Of a stretch of DNA of 64,000 nucleotides, positions 53,525 through 64,000 are shown piece by piece. A program made the position numbers and the translations under genes. The notes under the pieces are model-generated. The model searched no databases. It saw only the letters and a program-made list of their open reading frames with translations, and was not told the origin of the DNA. Source of the stretch: Halomonas sp. M20 (GTDB lineage Bacteria > Pseudomonadota > Gammaproteobacteria > Pseudomonadales > Halomonadaceae); the NCBI RefSeq assembly GCF_020622265.1, contig NZ_JACNMQ010000006.1, forward strand, positions 147,732 to 211,731. Reading direction: 5' to 3'. The first letter of the stretch is position 1, and every line of letters starts with the position of its first letter.

Positions 53525-56500
53525 TTAGCCTTCAAGCTCGATATCAATACCCAGCGAGCGGATCTCCTTCACCAATACGTTGAAGGATTCTGGCATGCCT
53601 GCCTGCATGGCGTGATCACCATCGACGATGCTCTTGTACATTTTGGTACGTCCTTCCACATCGTCGGACTTGACCGTGAGCATTTCCTGCAAGGTGTAGG
53701 CGGCACCGTAGGCTTCCAGTGCCCAAACCTCCATCTCGCCGAAGCGCTGCCCACCGAACTGTGCCTTACCGCCCAAGGGCTGCTGGGTGACCAGAGAGTA
53801 GGAGCCGGTAGAGCGAGCGTGCATCTTGTCATCCACCAGGTGGTTGAGCTTGAGCATGTACATGTAGCCCACCGTTACCTGACGATCGAACTTCTCGCCA
53901 GTGCGGCCATCATAAAGATCCATTTGACCCGATTCGGGCAGATCGGCCAGTTTAAGCAATCCTTTGATTTCCTGCTCTTCGGCACCGTCGAATACCGGTG
54001 AGGACATGGGCACACCGCCACGCAAATTCTTGGCCAGGGTGATTACCTCGTCGTCGGTCAGGGAATCGATATCTTCCTGACGCGTATCCTGGGTGTTGTA
54101 GATCTTGCCCAGGAACTCTCGAATCTCGGCAACCTGCTGCGATCGTGCATCGCGTAGCATGTGATCGATCTTCATGCCCAGACCACGGGACGCCAGCCCC
54201 AGGTGAGTCTCGAGAATCTGACCGACGTTCATGCGCGACGGCACACCTAGCGGGTTCAGCACCACATCCACCGGTTCGCCGTTGTCATCGAAGGGCATGT
54301 CCTCGATGGGCATGATGGCGGAAATGACGCCCTTGTTACCGTGACGACCAGCCATTTTGTCGCCGGGTTGGATGCGACGCTTGACCGCAAGATAGACCTT
54401 GACGATCTTGAGCACGCCCGGTGCCAGATCGTCGCCCTGAGTGAGCTTGCGCTTCTTATCCTCGAAGCGCTCGTCCATCTCCTTGCGGCGATTTTCGAGC
54501 TGCTCATCGGCTTGAGCCAGCAGTTCGTTCAGGGCTTCGTCTTGCAGGCGCAACTTGAACCATTGCTGACGCGGCAACTCCTCGAGATACTCCTCGGAAA
54601 GTACGTCACCCTTCTTAAGCTTGGGCCCTCCGTTGACCGCTTGGCCGGAGAGAGTACGCTTCAGGCGCTCGAAGGTTGCGTCCTCGGCGATACGATAGGT
54701 CTCTTGCAGATCCCGACGCACCTCATCGAGCTGCATCTGCTCGATGGACAGCGCCCGCGAATCCTTCTCGACGCCGTCTCGGGTAAAGACTTGCACGTCG
54801 ATGACGGTACCCTTCATGCCCGTCGGGGCACGCAGCGAGGTATCCTTTACGTCCGAAGCCTTCTCGCCGAAGATCGCACGCAGCAGCTTCTCTTCCGGCG
54901 TCAGCTGGGTTTCACCCTTCGGAGTCACCTTACCGACCAGAATATCGCCGGCGCCTACTTCGGCACCGATATAGACCACACCGGCCTCGTCGAGCTTAGA
55001 CAGCGCCGACTCGCCAACATTGGGAATATCCGCAGAAATCTCTTCGGCGCCCAACTTGGTATCCCGCGAAACACAGGTCAGTTCCTGGATATGGATGGTG
55101 GTGAAGCGATCCTCCTGTACCACCCGCTCCGAGACCAGGATCGAGTCCTCGAAGTTGTAGCCGTTCCAGGGCATGAACGCCATGCGCATGTTCTGACCCA
55201 GGGCCAGATCACCCATGTCGACGGACGGGCCATCGGCGAGGATATCGCCACGTGCCACCTCGTCTCCAGGACGCACGATGGGGCGCTGGTTCATGCAGGT
55301 GTTCTGGTTGGAGCGGGTGTACTTGGTCAGGTTGTAGATATCGACACCGGCTTCACCGCCAATGATCTCATCTTCATTGATCCGCACCACGATGCGCTTG
55401 GCATCCACCGAATCGATCACGCCACCACGCCGTGCCACGGCGCAAACACCGGAATCCCGCGCCACGAAACGCTCCATGCCGGTACCCACAAGCGGCTTGT
55501 CGGCACGCAGGGTCGGCACCGCCTGGCGCTGCATGTTCGAGCCCATCAGGGCACGGTTGGCGTCATCGTGCTCGAGGAACGGAATCAACGCCGCCGCCAC
55601 GGACACCACCTGGCGCGGAGATACGTCCATCAGGGTGACCTTGTCCGGCCCCATGAAGGTAGTCTCGCCGCGATGGCGCACCTGCACCAGGTCGTCGACC
55701 AGCTTGTTGCCGCCATCCACGGTAGCCGAAGCCTGAGCAATGACGAAGTCGCCCTCCTCGATCGCCGACAGATGCACCACCTCGTCGGTGACCTGACGAT
55801 CCACCACCTTGCGGTAAGGCGTCTCGAGGAAGCCGTAACTATTGGTGTGACTGTAGGTCGCCAGGGAGTTGATCAGGCCGATGTTCGGGCCTTCCGGCGT
55901 CTCGATCGGGCACAGACGACCGTAGTGCGTGGTGTGGACGTCACGCACTTCGAAGCCGGCCCGCTCCCGGGTCAGACCACCCGGCCCCAAGGCGGATACG
56001 CGACGCTTGTGGGTGACCTCGGACAGCGGATTGTTCTGGTCCATGAACTGGGACAACTGGCTCGAGCCGAAGAACTCCTTGACCGCCGCCGCCACCGGCT
56101 TGGCGTTGATCAGATCCTGGGGCATCAGGCCCTCACTCTCCGCCATGGAGAGGCGTTCCTTGACCGCCCGCTCGACGCGCACCAGACCGACACGGAACTG
56201 GTTTTCCGCCATTTCGCCGACACAGCGAATGCGCCGGTTGCCCAAGTGATCGATATCGTCGACATCGCCGAAGCCGTTGCGGATGCTGATCAGCTCCTTG
56301 AGCACGGCGATGATGTCGTCGTTGTCGAGCACGCCGGAGCCGGTATCAGACTCACGGCGCAGGCGACGATTGAACTTCATGCGGCCGACACCGGAGAGGT
56401 CGTAGCGATCTTCGGTGAAGAACAGGTTGTGGAACAGCGTCTCGGCGGCTTCCTTGGTCGGGGGCTCGCCAGGGCGCATCATGCGATAAATCTCGACCAG

Positions 56501-57601
56501 CGCCTCGAGGGCTGAACGGGTAGTATCCAGTCTCAAGGTGTCGGAGATGAACGAACCGCAGTCCAAGTCGTTGGTATAGAGCGTTTCCAGCGTCTTGATC
56601 TTGGCCTGAGCCAGCTTTTCGAGCAGCTCCGGGGTGATCTCGCTGTTGCACTCGCAAATCAACTCGCCGGTACCTGGATCGACCTGATCCTTGGCCAGTC
56701 TCTTGCCGAAGAGATACTCCATCGGCACTTCGAGGCGCTCAAGGCCCGCCTTCTCCATCTGGCGGATATGCTTCTGGGTGATGCGCCGCCCTTCCTCGAC
56801 GATGACGCCACCATCGCCATCCTTGATATCAAAGGTGGCGGTCTCGCCACGCAGGCGCGATGGCACCAGATCCACGGAGAAGCCGGACTTCTCGATGTGG
56901 AACATGCTGGTCTCGAAGAAAGTATCGAGAATCTGCTCGGCGCTCATACCCAGTGCGCGCAGCAATACCGACGCCGGCAACTTGCGGCGACGGTCGATGC
57001 GCACGAACACGTTGTCTTTCGGGTCGAACTCGAAGTCCAGCCAAGAGCCGCGATACGGGATCACTCGAGCAGAGTACAAGAGCTTACCGGAAGAGTGACT
57101 CTTGCCCTTGTCATGATCGAAGAACACACCTGGCGAGCGGTGCAGCTGGGAGACGATGACTCGTTCGGTACCATTGACGACGAAAGTACCGTTCTCGGTC
57201 ATCAGGGGGATCTCCCCCATATAGACTTCCTGCTCCTTGATGTCCTTGATTGCCTTATTCGACGATTCCTTGTCATAGATGATCAAGCGAACCTTGACCC
57301 GTAGCGGCGCCGAATAGGTAACGCCACGCAGCTGACACTCTTTGACATCGAAGGCCGGTGTTCCAAAACGATAGCTGACATATTCAAGCGCGGCATTACC
57401 CGAAAAGCTCGAGATAGGAAACACGGACTTGAAAGCAGCATTGAGACCGATATCTAGGCGCTCTTTCGGCGCCCGGTCCTGCTGGAGGAAGTCGTAGTAG
57501 GAATCAAGCTGGATGGCCAGCAAATAAGGCACATCCATTACTTGGGGCAGTTTGCCGAAATCCTTGCGGATGCGTTTTTTCTCAGTGTATGAGTAAGCCA
57601 T
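53525..57601 (-). CDS. rpoB: RNA polymerase subunit beta
   Basis: A 1358-aa beta subunit. The rifampicin pocket reads [20 protein letters not shown] then [10 protein letters not shown], with the wild-type Asp, His and Ser at the main resistance sites. The C-terminal [20 protein letters not shown] is complete. It lies 82 nt before rpoC. Confidence 0.98.
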   Translation of the reverse strand: MAYSYTEKKRIRKDFGKLPQVMDVPYLLAIQLDSYYDFLQQDRAPKERLDIGLNAAFKSVFPISSFSGNAALEYVSYRFGTPAFDVKECQLRGVTYSAPLRVKVRLIIYDKESSNKAIKDIKEQEVYMGEIPLMTENGTFVVNGTERVIVSQLHRSPGVFFDHDKGKSHSSGKLLYSARVIPYRGSWLDFEFDPKDNVFVRIDRRRKLPASVLLRALGMSAEQILDTFFETSMFHIEKSGFSVDLVPSRLRGETATFDIKDGDGGVIVEEGRRITQKHIRQMEKAGLERLEVPMEYLFGKRLAKDQVDPGTGELICECNSEITPELLEKLAQAKIKTLETLYTNDLDCGSFISDTLRLDTTRSALEALVEIYRMMRPGEPPTKEAAETLFHNLFFTEDRYDLSGVGRMKFNRRLRRESDTGSGVLDNDDIIAVLKELISIRNGFGDVDDIDHLGNRRIRCVGEMAENQFRVGLVRVERAVKERLSMAESEGLMPQDLINAKPVAAAVKEFFGSSQLSQFMDQNNPLSEVTHKRRVSALGPGGLTRERAGFEVRDVHTTHYGRLCPIETPEGPNIGLINSLATYSHTNSYGFLETPYRKVVDRQVTDEVVHLSAIEEGDFVIAQASATVDGGNKLVDDLVQVRHRGETTFMGPDKVTLMDVSPRQVVSVAAALIPFLEHDDANRALMGSNMQRQAVPTLRADKPLVGTGMERFVARDSGVCAVARRGGVIDSVDAKRIVVRINEDEIIGGEAGVDIYNLTKYTRSNQNTCMNQRPIVRPGDEVARGDILADGPSVDMGDLALGQNMRMAFMPWNGYNFEDSILVSERVVQEDRFTTIHIQELTCVSRDTKLGAEEISADIPNVGESALSKLDEAGVVYIGAEVGAGDILVGKVTPKGETQLTPEEKLLRAIFGEKASDVKDTSLRAPTGMKGTVIDVQVFTRDGVEKDSRALSIEQMQLDEVRRDLQETYRIAEDATFERLKRTLSGQAVNGGPKLKKGDVLSEEYLEELPRQQWFKLRLQDEALNELLAQADEQLENRRKEMDERFEDKKRKLTQGDDLAPGVLKIVKVYLAVKRRIQPGDKMAGRHGNKGVISAIMPIEDMPFDDNGEPVDVVLNPLGVPSRMNVGQILETHLGLASRGLGMKIDHMLRDARSQQVAEIREFLGKIYNTQDTRQEDIDSLTDDEVITLAKNLRGGVPMSSPVFDGAEEQEIKGLLKLADLPESGQMDLYDGRTGEKFDRQVTVGYMYMLKLNHLVDDKMHARSTGSYSLVTQQPLGGKAQFGGQRFGEMEVWALEAYGAAYTLQEMLTVKSDDVEGRTKMYKSIVDGDHAMQAGMPESFNVLVKEIRSLGIDIELEG

Positions 57602-57652
57602 CTGTATTCCCCAGCTTGTTCACCATGGGTGACCGTTGCGTGGTCAACGCCG

Positions 57653-57707
57653 CCTGACAGAGGCCTCCCTGTCAGGCGCTGACGGCAAGCCCTGAAGGCT
57701 CGCCGTC
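57653..57707 (-). promoter_or_regulatory. Two hairpins in the rplL-rpoB spacer
   Basis: Perfect 8-bp arms CCTGACAG/CTGTCAGG (57653-57676) and a longer stem with arms GACGGCAAGCC/GGCTCGCCGTC (57681-57707). Neither has a U tail. The position matches the RNase III processing site in the E. coli rplL-rpoB spacer; the match is by position only. Confidence 0.5.
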
Positions 57708-57769
57708 GAAATTCATCTAGCATTCTAGCGCCGAAAAACCAGGGGCGTTGATAATGCTAGTAACAACAG

Positions 57770-57803
57770 AAAAAGGCCGGTAGCGGGCATCCCGCCACCA
57801 GCC
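57770..57803 (-). terminator. rplL-rpoB attenuator
   Basis: On the minus strand a stem of about 13 bp with some G-U pairs (arms GGCTGGTGGCGGG and CCCGCTACCGGCC) is followed by UUUUU. It lies 40 nt after rplL and would lower rpoBC transcription compared with rplL, as the known attenuator does in E. coli. Confidence 0.75.
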
Positions 57804-57844
57804 ATTGAAGCTCACGCGTAGCGCGAAGCCTCGGAACGCAAGAG

Positions 57845-58216
57845 TTACTTCAGCTCCACAGTAGCGCCAGCGTCTTCCAACTTCTTCTTGGCAGCCTCGG
57901 CGTCATCCTTGGACATGGCTTCCTTGACAGTCGCTGGTGCGCCGTCAACGGCACCCTTGGCTTCTTTCAGGCCAAGCCCGGTGATTTCGCGAACCGCCTT
58001 GATGACGTTGACCTTCTTGTCCCCGGCGCTGGTCAGCACCAGGTCGAATTCGGTCTGCTCTTCAGCGGCTTCTTCACCGCCACCGCCAGGCCCGGCAACT
58101 ACGGCCGCAGCCGCGGAAACGCCAAACTTCTCTTCCATTGCTTCGATCAACTCGGCGACTTCCATAACGGACATGTCGGCAACGGCGTTGATGATATCGT
58201 CTTTTGTCAGTGCCAT
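57845..58216 (-). CDS. rplL: 50S ribosomal protein L7/L12
   Basis: A 123-aa stalk protein: N-terminal dimer domain ([20 protein letters not shown]), a Gly/Ala hinge, and the factor-binding domain [20 protein letters not shown]. It binds L10, encoded just upstream. Confidence 0.98.
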   Translation of the reverse strand: MALTKDDIINAVADMSVMEVAELIEAMEEKFGVSAAAAVVAGPGGGGEEAAEEQTEFDLVLTSAGDKKVNVIKAVREITGLGLKEAKGAVDGAPATVKEAMSKDDAEAAKKKLEDAGATVELK

Positions 58217-58305
58217 GTTTACATTCCTAAACTTTGCGGAGCGTCGCACATCGTATGTTGACGCTCGGTGACTGAATAGTCATTCGTGAAACGTAGCGAA
58301 ACCGC

Positions 58306-58806
58306 TCAGGCGGCTTCCTGCTTTTGATCGCGCAGCGCTGCCAGAGTACGAACCAGCTTGCCTGCAGATGCTTCCTTCATGACGGACATCAGCTTGGCGA
58401 TAGCCTCGTCATAAGTGGGTAGCGTCGCAAGACGATCAAGATCGGAAGCTGGAATCAGCTCACCTTCGTAGGCCAGCGCCTTGACTTCAAACTCCTTCTG
58501 CCCTTTGAGAAAGTCCTTGATCAAACGAGCGGCAGCGCCCGGATGCTCATAGGAAAATGCCAATAAGGTAGGACCGGTCAAAGTCTCGTCCAGAATTTCC
58601 CAAGGGGTTCCGGACAATGCGCGGCGTGCCAGGGTGTTGCGGACAACACGCATCTGCACACCATTCTCGCGAGCCTGCTTGCGCAAATCGGTCATTGCGC
58701 TGACAGGCACACCGCGAGAATCGGCAACAACGACGGAGAGAGCGTCCTTGGCGGCTTCACTGACCTCAGCGACAATTGCTTTCTTGCCTTCGAGAGCTAG
58801 TGGCAC
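58306..58806 (-). CDS. rplJ: 50S ribosomal protein L10, GTG start
   Basis: A 166-aa L10. The family N-terminus (M)[18 protein letters not shown] begins at a GTG at 58806 with GGAGTGA upstream; the open frame extends another 25 codons without family similarity. The C-terminal helix binds L7/L12. The 262-nt spacer before it is where L10 leader control would act. Confidence 0.96.
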   Translation of the reverse strand: MPLALEGKKAIVAEVSEAAKDALSVVVADSRGVPVSAMTDLRKQARENGVQMRVVRNTLARRALSGTPWEILDETLTGPTLLAFSYEHPGAAARLIKDFLKGQKEFEVKALAYEGELIPASDLDRLATLPTYDEAIAKLMSVMKEASAGKLVRTLAALRDQKQEAA

Positions 58807-59068
58807 AATGTTCACTCCTTCGTGCCGGGACGTTCGGATGAAAATCCCGGTGGTTACCATCTCTCCCAATGCATAAGACATGGGAGTCCTTGTTGATGGT
58901 GCTCACCAGCATACTGGCAGGCCACACCATCTGCGCAGGCCACTCATCATTCATCGAACATGCACTGATGATTGAGCCATTAAGTCACTCGAAGGTGACA
59001 CCTGCGGTCTTTGACGGTGCCCCGTCCGTTTGGCACGAGGACCGCAAAGTTACTGCCTCTTCGAAACG
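58807..59068 (-). promoter_or_regulatory. rplA-rplJ spacer, probable L10 leader
   Basis: A 262-nt untranslated region between rplA and rplJ. In enterobacteria the L10(L12)4 complex binds an mRNA leader here to repress rplJL. The length fits; no attempt was made to fold the whole region. Confidence 0.5.
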
Positions 59069-59761
59069 TCAGACCCAGCTCGAATGGTCGACGGTCAAAC
59101 CTGGTCCCATCGTAGTGGACAAGGTCATTTTCTTGAAATAGATACCTTTGGATGTGCTGGGTTTGAGCCGCTTGAGGTCACTGACCAACGCATCGAGATT
59201 CCCGCGAATGGCGTCAGCGGAAAACTCCACCTTGCCCAGGGTAGTGTGAATGATGCCGTTCTTGTCGGTACGGAAGCGCACCTGACCTGCCTTGGCATTC
59301 TTGACCGCAGTGGCCACATCCGGTGTTACCGTACCCACTTTGGGATTGGGCATCAGGCCGCGCGGGCCCAGAATCTGACCCAGCTGACCGACGACACGCA
59401 TGGCATCCGGCGATGCAATGACGACGTCGAAATCGAGGTTGCCTTTCTTGACCTGCTCGGCCAGATCGTCCATTCCGACGATATCGGCACCAGCTTCCTT
59501 GGCAGCCTCTTCATTGGCTCCCTGGGTAAAAACGGCAACGCGCACGTCCTTGCCGGTACCGTTAGGCATGACGGTCGCACCGCGCACTACCTGATCGGAT
59601 TTACGCGGGTCGACACCAAGATTGATAGCGACGTCCAGAGACTCTTTGAAATTGACTTTAGACAGTTCACCGAGAAGAGACACTGCTTCATCCAAGGAGT
59701 ACACCTTGGTTGCATCGACCTTCTCACGAATCATTTGCGCACGCTTGGATAGCTTCGCCAT
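59069..59761 (-). CDS. rplA: 50S ribosomal protein L1
   Basis: A 230-aa L1 ([20 protein letters not shown]) with [19 protein letters not shown]. In E. coli it represses its own operon at rplK. It lies 2 nt after rplK. Confidence 0.98.
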   Translation of the reverse strand: MAKLSKRAQMIREKVDATKVYSLDEAVSLLGELSKVNFKESLDVAINLGVDPRKSDQVVRGATVMPNGTGKDVRVAVFTQGANEEAAKEAGADIVGMDDLAEQVKKGNLDFDVVIASPDAMRVVGQLGQILGPRGLMPNPKVGTVTPDVATAVKNAKAGQVRFRTDKNGIIHTTLGKVEFSADAIRGNLDALVSDLKRLKPSTSKGIYFKKMTLSTTMGPGLTVDHSSWV

Positions 59762-59763
59762 GA

Positions 59764-60195
59764 TCAGAGCCCCTCCACGTTAAGACCCATGCTACGGGCA
59801 CTACCAGCGATGGTGCGAACGGCTGCATCGAGATCCGCAGCGGTCATGTCCGGCTCTTTGGTCTTGGCAATCTCCTCGAGCTGCTCCCGAGAAACAGTGC
59901 CGACCTTCTTCTTGTTTGGCTCACCAGAACCTGACTTGATGCCAGCAGCCTTCTTCAACAGAACGGCAGCAGGTGGCGTCTTGGTGATAAAAGTGAAGCT
60001 GCGATCGGAATAAACGGTGATCACGACCGGCGTCGGCAAACCAGGCTCGATCTCTTGGGTGGCCGCGTTGAACGCCTTGCAGAACTCCATGATATTGACG
60101 CCATGCTGGCCCAGAGCCGGGCCGACAGGGGGGCTGGGGTTAGCCTTACCGGCTGCTACTTGCAGCTTGATATAGGCCTGAACTTTTTTAGCCAT
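59764..60195 (-). CDS. rplK: 50S ribosomal protein L11
   Basis: A 143-aa L11 ([20 protein letters not shown]) with [20 protein letters not shown]. The ATG at 60195 is the family start; 25 more codons are open upstream. Confidence 0.98.
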   Translation of the reverse strand: MAKKVQAYIKLQVAAGKANPSPPVGPALGQHGVNIMEFCKAFNAATQEIEPGLPTPVVITVYSDRSFTFITKTPPAAVLLKKAAGIKSGSGEPNKKKVGTVSREQLEEIAKTKEPDMTAADLDAAVRTIAGSARSMGLNVEGL

Positions 60196-60294
60196 GATAC
60201 TCTCCAGTTGGGTGATAACGCCTTTCGGCTCCCCGGGGTTCGGGTCGTCTACACGACCTCGGACGCCCAACCTGCCTGAATCGACAAGTTGAGA

Positions 60295-60828
60295 TCAGTC
60301 TTTTTCCACTTGCGCGAACTCAAGTTCGACAGGCGTTGCACGACCAAAAATGAGCACGCTCACCTGCAGGCGGCTCTTTTCATAATTGACCTCTTCGACG
60401 ACACCGTTAAAGTCGGCGAAAGGACCATCAACAACGCGAACCACCTCGCCCGGTTCGAATAGGGTTTTGGGACGCGGCTTGTCGGTGCCATCCTGCACGC
60501 GGCGCAGGATTGAGTCGGCTTCTTTCTGAGTAATCGGTGCCGGCTTTTCTGGTGTACCACCGATAAACCCCATGACCCGAGGCGTTTCGTTGACCAGATG
60601 CCAGGTGCGGTCATCCATCTCCATTTCGACCAGCACATAACCTGGATAAAACTTGCGCTCGCTCTTGCGACGCTTGCCGTCACGCATTTCGACGACTTCT
60701 TCCGTCGGCACCAGGATCTCGCCGAACTGGTCCGTCATGTCATACAGCTTGACACGATCAAGCAATGAGCGCATGACCTGCTTCTCAAAACCAGAATAAG
60801 CATGTACGACATACCAACGCTTGGACAT
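60295..60828 (-). CDS. nusG: Transcription termination/antitermination factor NusG
   Basis: A 177-aa factor with the NGN domain ([39 protein letters not shown]) and a C-terminal KOW domain ([19 protein letters not shown]). It links RNA polymerase to Rho or to S10. It follows secE by 8 nt. Confidence 0.98.
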   Translation of the reverse strand: MSKRWYVVHAYSGFEKQVMRSLLDRVKLYDMTDQFGEILVPTEEVVEMRDGKRRKSERKFYPGYVLVEMEMDDRTWHLVNETPRVMGFIGGTPEKPAPITQKEADSILRRVQDGTDKPRPKTLFEPGEVVRVVDGPFADFNGVVEEVNYEKSRLQVSVLIFGRATPVELEFAQVEKD

Positions 60829-60836
60829 GGGTGCTC

Positions 60837-61205
60837 CTAACCTATGATGCCGGACATGGCCCAGCCAAGAATGGTATCGATCAACCACAACATCAAACCA
60901 ACCACCAACACCGCTACCAATACGATAGCCGTTGTTTGTATGGTTTCTTGACGAGTAGGCCAAACGACACGCTGAATTTCCTTGCGGGCGTTACGCGCCA
61001 ACTCGGTAAGCTCGCGTCCCTTGGTCGTCATCAAAGCAATAGCGGCGGCGGCGGCACCTAGCACCACCACACCTAGCACACGGTATAACAAAGCATGATC
61101 AGAGAAATAGCTGTTACCGATGACAGCCAAGGCAACGAGAGCAACGACAGCCGCCCATTTAGCCCCGTCGTGGCGCGACTTTTGCACCTCGGCGTTGTGT
61201 TTCAT
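60837..61205 (-). CDS. secE: Protein translocase subunit SecE
   Basis: A 122-aa SecE of the long gammaproteobacterial type with three hydrophobic segments. The conserved [20 protein letters not shown] precedes the last helix that clamps SecY. The ATG at 61205 (MKHNAEVQ) is chosen because the longer open frame reads into tRNA-Trp. Confidence 0.95.
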   Translation of the reverse strand: MKHNAEVQKSRHDGAKWAAVVALVALAVIGNSYFSDHALLYRVLGVVVLGAAAAAIALMTTKGRELTELARNARKEIQRVVWPTRQETIQTTAIVLVAVLVVGLMLWLIDTILGWAMSGIIG

Positions 61206-61274
61206 AACAGCGGGACTCCTCAGGGTGCAGCAAACGAAAGAAACTCTGTGGAACCACACCAGCCTGGGGAAGAC

Positions 61275-61350
<76 letters not shown>

Positions 61351-61501
61351 TTATAGCGTTGCATCTTGCTTTTTTAGCCAGCCATGCAACAGCGGCCGAA
61401 ATAATAGCTGATAAGTTTTACACTGACAACCTTATTTGGCTCCAACAACTTTCGATGAAAGCCGGCTGGACTTACTTTTGAAACGCTGGCTTTTGAAATA
61501 C
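61351..61501. other. Spacer at the usual tufB position
   Basis: Only 151 bp separate tRNA-Thr from tRNA-Trp, with no EF-Tu sequence or fragment. In Pseudomonas a tuf gene is located here. Confidence 0.7.
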
Positions 61502-61576
61502 TGGAGCTCATGGACGGATTTGAACCGTCGACCTCACCCTTACCAAGGGTGTGCTCTACCCCTGAGCTACATGAGC
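61502..61576 (-). tRNA. tRNA-Thr (GGT)
   Basis: A 75-nt tRNA with encoded CCA. The anticodon arm is CACCC-TTGGTAA-GGGTG, giving GGT. The acceptor GCTCATG pairs with CATGAGC. Confidence 0.96.
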
Positions 61577-61592
61577 AAAACTCTATACACTT

Positions 61593-61666
<74 letters not shown>

Positions 61667-61709
61667 CTACCTTCGTGTTCTATTCTACGGGGCGCTTTGC
61701 TAGCAATAA

Positions 61710-61793
<84 letters not shown>

Positions 61794-61806
61794 AATACGG
61801 CGGAAG

Positions 61807-61834
61807 ATTTTACCTTTTCATCCGCTACTGTCAA
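61807..61834 (-). promoter_or_regulatory. tRNA cluster promoter
   Basis: On the minus strand, TTGACA (61829-61834) and TAAAAT (61807-61812) with a 16-bp spacer, 14 nt before tRNA-Tyr. It probably drives the four tRNAs and reads on to secE-nusG. Confidence 0.8.
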
Positions 61835-61896
61835 GCGCTATAAATTCAACAACTTGCGTCTTACGACACTTGCGCTTTGAAGCGAGGCGCATTGTG

Positions 61897-62736
61897 TCAA
61901 AGCAAGGTGGAGAATGCAAGGCCAAGGCGGATTTTTTCAAGCTCTACAGCATCTGGTATTCGGGGCGCACCTGACAAGCGACCTGCTCGCTCTGCCGGCG
62001 TCAAGGGGTAACAGGCTTCAAGCCCCGCGTATACCATATCTGGCCACAATGCGTGCGGAATGCGTAGACCTCTGGATACTACCCGCGCGTCCCCGCCGGT
62101 TAAAAGTAGCGGCAAGGAAACGCCCTCGCGATCACACACTTCGAAGTAGATACGATTTACGGCACTAACCGCAGACATGAAAATCCCGTGATTGACTGCT
62201 TCGGCCGTATTTTTTCCTGGTGCAAGCAGCTCATTGGCTTCACTACCGGGATCTATCGCTACGTTGCGCGTCCCTAGATGAAGGCTCTCCTTCATTAATC
62301 GCAAGCCGGGAATAATATAGCCCCCAATATGCCGCCCACCGGGTAGTATAAAGTCAATCGTGATCGCGCTACCGCAATCGACACTACAACAACCGCCAGC
62401 CAACTGGTAGCTAGCCAAAGAGCCTAACCAACGATCGACTCCTAAGCGCGCTGGCACCTCATAGCCATTCACGACTCCAAGCCTTTCACGCGTTGAGCGC
62501 GCAACGTAGACCTTGCTTACTTGCCGCCTGAGTAACGCAACCGTGTCATCGAGCACAGCGCGCCGGGCAACACTGGAAATGCGCACTGCTGTTACTACAT
62601 TTAGATCAGGGATATCAGGCCCCGGGCGCCACTCTTCACGTGTCCATATAGCTCCACGCGAACGTATCTCACTGCTCGCAATATCTTTGAGACGCCACTT
62701 AGAAAGCGTATTGCCTATATCGAGATCGAGAATCAT
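61897..62736 (-). CDS. coaX: Type III pantothenate kinase
   Basis: A 279-aa enzyme for the first step of coenzyme A synthesis, ATP plus pantothenate to 4'-phosphopantothenate. It has the ASKHA-fold motifs LDIGNTLSKWR, GVDRWLGSLA, SVDCGSAITIDF and GGYIIPGLRLM. Its start overlaps the birA stop by 4 nt, so the two are coupled; the same pairing occurs in pseudomonads. Confidence 0.95.
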   Translation of the reverse strand: MILDLDIGNTLSKWRLKDIASSEIRSRGAIWTREEWRPGPDIPDLNVVTAVRISSVARRAVLDDTVALLRRQVSKVYVARSTRERLGVVNGYEVPARLGVDRWLGSLASYQLAGGCCSVDCGSAITIDFILPGGRHIGGYIIPGLRLMKESLHLGTRNVAIDPGSEANELLAPGKNTAEAVNHGIFMSAVSAVNRIYFEVCDREGVSLPLLLTGGDARVVSRGLRIPHALWPDMVYAGLEACYPLTPAERAGRLSGAPRIPDAVELEKIRLGLAFSTLL

Positions 62737-63716
62737 GGGCTTGCACGCAGGCTGATCTCGCCTCCCGACAGACGCAGCATCTTATTGCCGCGACGCACAC
62801 ACAAGTTACCCTCGTCATCCACCCCTTCATCAGTAGCGATATAGCACTGTACGCCCTGGGTAACCTCGATAGCACGAGCTGAATAAGCATTGCGCTGATT
62901 CCAATCTTGTTGCCACGCAGCGAAACCATCTTGCTCGTAGCTAGCCATCAAATTTAGCAGCGCTTCAATTAAATCTGCAGCCAGGTCATTGCGTGACGCT
63001 ACAAGCAATTGTTCAGCGACTGCAGCTACAGGCTGATCTATCTGGTCACGAAGCGAGGCGGGAAGCATAATATTGAGGCCAATGCCCACCACGACCTCAC
63101 AAGCTCCCAACGCATCACCATTGAGCTCGACCAAAACCCCTGCCAACTTGCGCTTTTCGCCGCTAGTAAAAGTCATGAGCACGTCGTTAGGCCACTTGAG
63201 CGCAATAAGCAGACCGTGTCGTTCAAGCACTTGAGCAATGACGACCCCGATCGCCAAGCTCAGCCCTTTCAGAGCCGACGCGCCACCGTCGAATCGCCAG
63301 CCAAGCGAAAGCGTCAGCCCCTGGCCCCAAGCAGATAACCACTGGCGACCTCGCCGACCTCGTCCGGCGCTTTGTACCTCCGCCAAACATACTTCAGCAT
63401 GCCCAGCGCCCTGGACAAAACGCTCGCGCAAAAAACTATTGGTTGATGACACTGACTCTTCCACGAACAGCCTTGCAAGATGTCGCCGCGGCTTTTTGGT
63501 TAAAGCAGAAACAATCCTAGAACCATCGAGCAACTCGATAGGAGATGCCAAACGATAACCTCGGCCTCTAACCACTTCTACCGGAATGCCTAGCGCTTCC
63601 AGCTTGTTCAACTGCTTCCATACCGCCGTGCGCGATACGCCAAGCTGCTCACCCAGTCGCTCGCCGGAATGATAGTTGCCATCGCTTAGTAAATGAACCA
63701 ACTCACTGGTGGTCAT
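62733..63716 (-). CDS. birA: Bifunctional biotin-protein ligase and biotin operon repressor
   Basis: A 327-aa BirA. The N-terminal winged helix (LGVSRTAVWKQLNKLEALGI) allows repression of biotin genes. The central ligase domain has AEVQSAGRGRRGRQWLS (biotin and ATP site), KWPNDVL and GVLVELNGD. A C-terminal SH3-like domain follows (GVDDEGNLCVRRGNKMLRL). Confidence 0.96.
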   Translation of the reverse strand: MTTSELVHLLSDGNYHSGERLGEQLGVSRTAVWKQLNKLEALGIPVEVVRGRGYRLASPIELLDGSRIVSALTKKPRRHLARLFVEESVSSTNSFLRERFVQGAGHAEVCLAEVQSAGRGRRGRQWLSAWGQGLTLSLGWRFDGGASALKGLSLAIGVVIAQVLERHGLLIALKWPNDVLMTFTSGEKRKLAGVLVELNGDALGACEVVVGIGLNIMLPASLRDQIDQPVAAVAEQLLVASRNDLAADLIEALLNLMASYEQDGFAAWQQDWNQRNAYSARAIEVTQGVQCYIATDEGVDDEGNLCVRRGNKMLRLSGGEISLRASP

Positions 63717-63832
63717 TTCATGTCATCCGACCTAAAAAATCACCATTCTAACGGAAGCAACGACCCGCCGGAAACGCTAAGACAGAAGCCATAGTGCAGA
63801 AAGACCTTTCTTCTGCTTTATTTAGCCCACGC

Positions 63833-63864
63833 AAAAACCCCCGACCTCTAGGAGATCGGGGGTT
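63833..63864 (-). terminator. rRNA operon terminator
   Basis: On the minus strand, arms AACCCCCGATCTC and (G)AGGTCGGGGGTT pair around a short loop and are followed by UUUUU. It lies 10 nt after the 5S 3' end, so it ends the rrn operon that comes from beyond the right edge. Confidence 0.92.
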
Positions 63865-63873
63865 CGCAATAAG

Positions 63874-63992
63874 TGCCTGACGATGACCTACTCTCACATG
63901 GGGAGACCCCACACTACCATCGGCGCTGAGCGGTTTCACTGCTGAGTTCGGCATGGGGTCAGGTGGGACCCGCTCGCTATGGTCGTCAGGCG
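63874..63992 (-). rRNA. rrf: 5S ribosomal RNA
   Basis: About 118 nt on the minus strand. It starts GCCTGACGACCATAGCGAGC, has the conserved CCGAACTCAGCAGTGAAAC segment and ends TAGGTCATCGTCAGGC, with both ends pairing as the terminal helix. The 23S and 16S genes should be right of the window. Confidence 0.95.
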
Positions 63993-64000
63993 TAAACGGT

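Overview
The window looks like chromosome of a halophilic gammaproteobacterium close to Halomonas (Halomonadaceae). This is inferred from the ribosomal and RNA-polymerase protein sequences and from the gene order rplQ-uvrA-MFS and coaX-birA-rrn, which is shared with the pseudomonads. No database was searched.

Region 1 (1-8965, mostly + strand) is a copper and thiol-redox cluster. It holds a CcmG/DsbE-like thioredoxin cut by the window edge, a second-type lgt, a frameshifted DsbD N-terminal domain, a metallo-beta-lactamase-fold persulfide-dioxygenase-like gene, a truncated TauE/SafE-like membrane protein, a convergent MerR regulator, a Met-rich periplasmic protein, a SCO1/SenC protein, a DUF411 protein, a TlpA thioredoxin, a Cys-rich membrane protein, CcdA, an Asp-box beta-propeller and a cytochrome c. 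Together these can carry reductant across the inner membrane (CcdA to the TlpA-type thioredoxins and SCO) and bind periplasmic copper. A MerR-type promoter with a 19-bp spacer lies before the Met-rich gene.

Region 2 (8966-26232) is accessory DNA. A Tn554-like tnpA-tnpB-tnpC module abuts a umuC gene that has lost its 5' part. An SOS-associated HMCES/YedK gene follows. Then come a small PD-(D/E)xK-like gene and a 1283-aa protein with an N-terminal nuclease-like domain, a STAND/NACHT-type NTPase core and a long C-terminal region. This pair is the best candidate for an undescribed defence system. Next are an IS630 element with a broken or slippage-dependent frame, an IS481 element with two nonsense codons, a divergent wHTH/XRE pair around a perfect palindrome, and a graveyard of IS3, ParS/Xre antitoxin, serine-recombinase and IS66 remnants.

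Region 3 (26233-64000) is core genome. An MFS transporter and uvrA are divergent. From the shared terminator at about 30.8 kb onward all genes are on the minus strand. In transcription order (right to left) they are: 5S rRNA, birA, coaX, tRNA-Tyr, tRNA-Gly, tRNA-Thr, tRNA-Trp, secE-nusG, rplKAJL-rpoBC, rpsL-rpsG-fusA-tuf, the S10 operon, the spc operon and the alpha operon (rpmJ-rpsM-rpsK-rpsD-rpoA-rplQ). The tuf copy usually found between tRNA-Thr and tRNA-Trp is missing.
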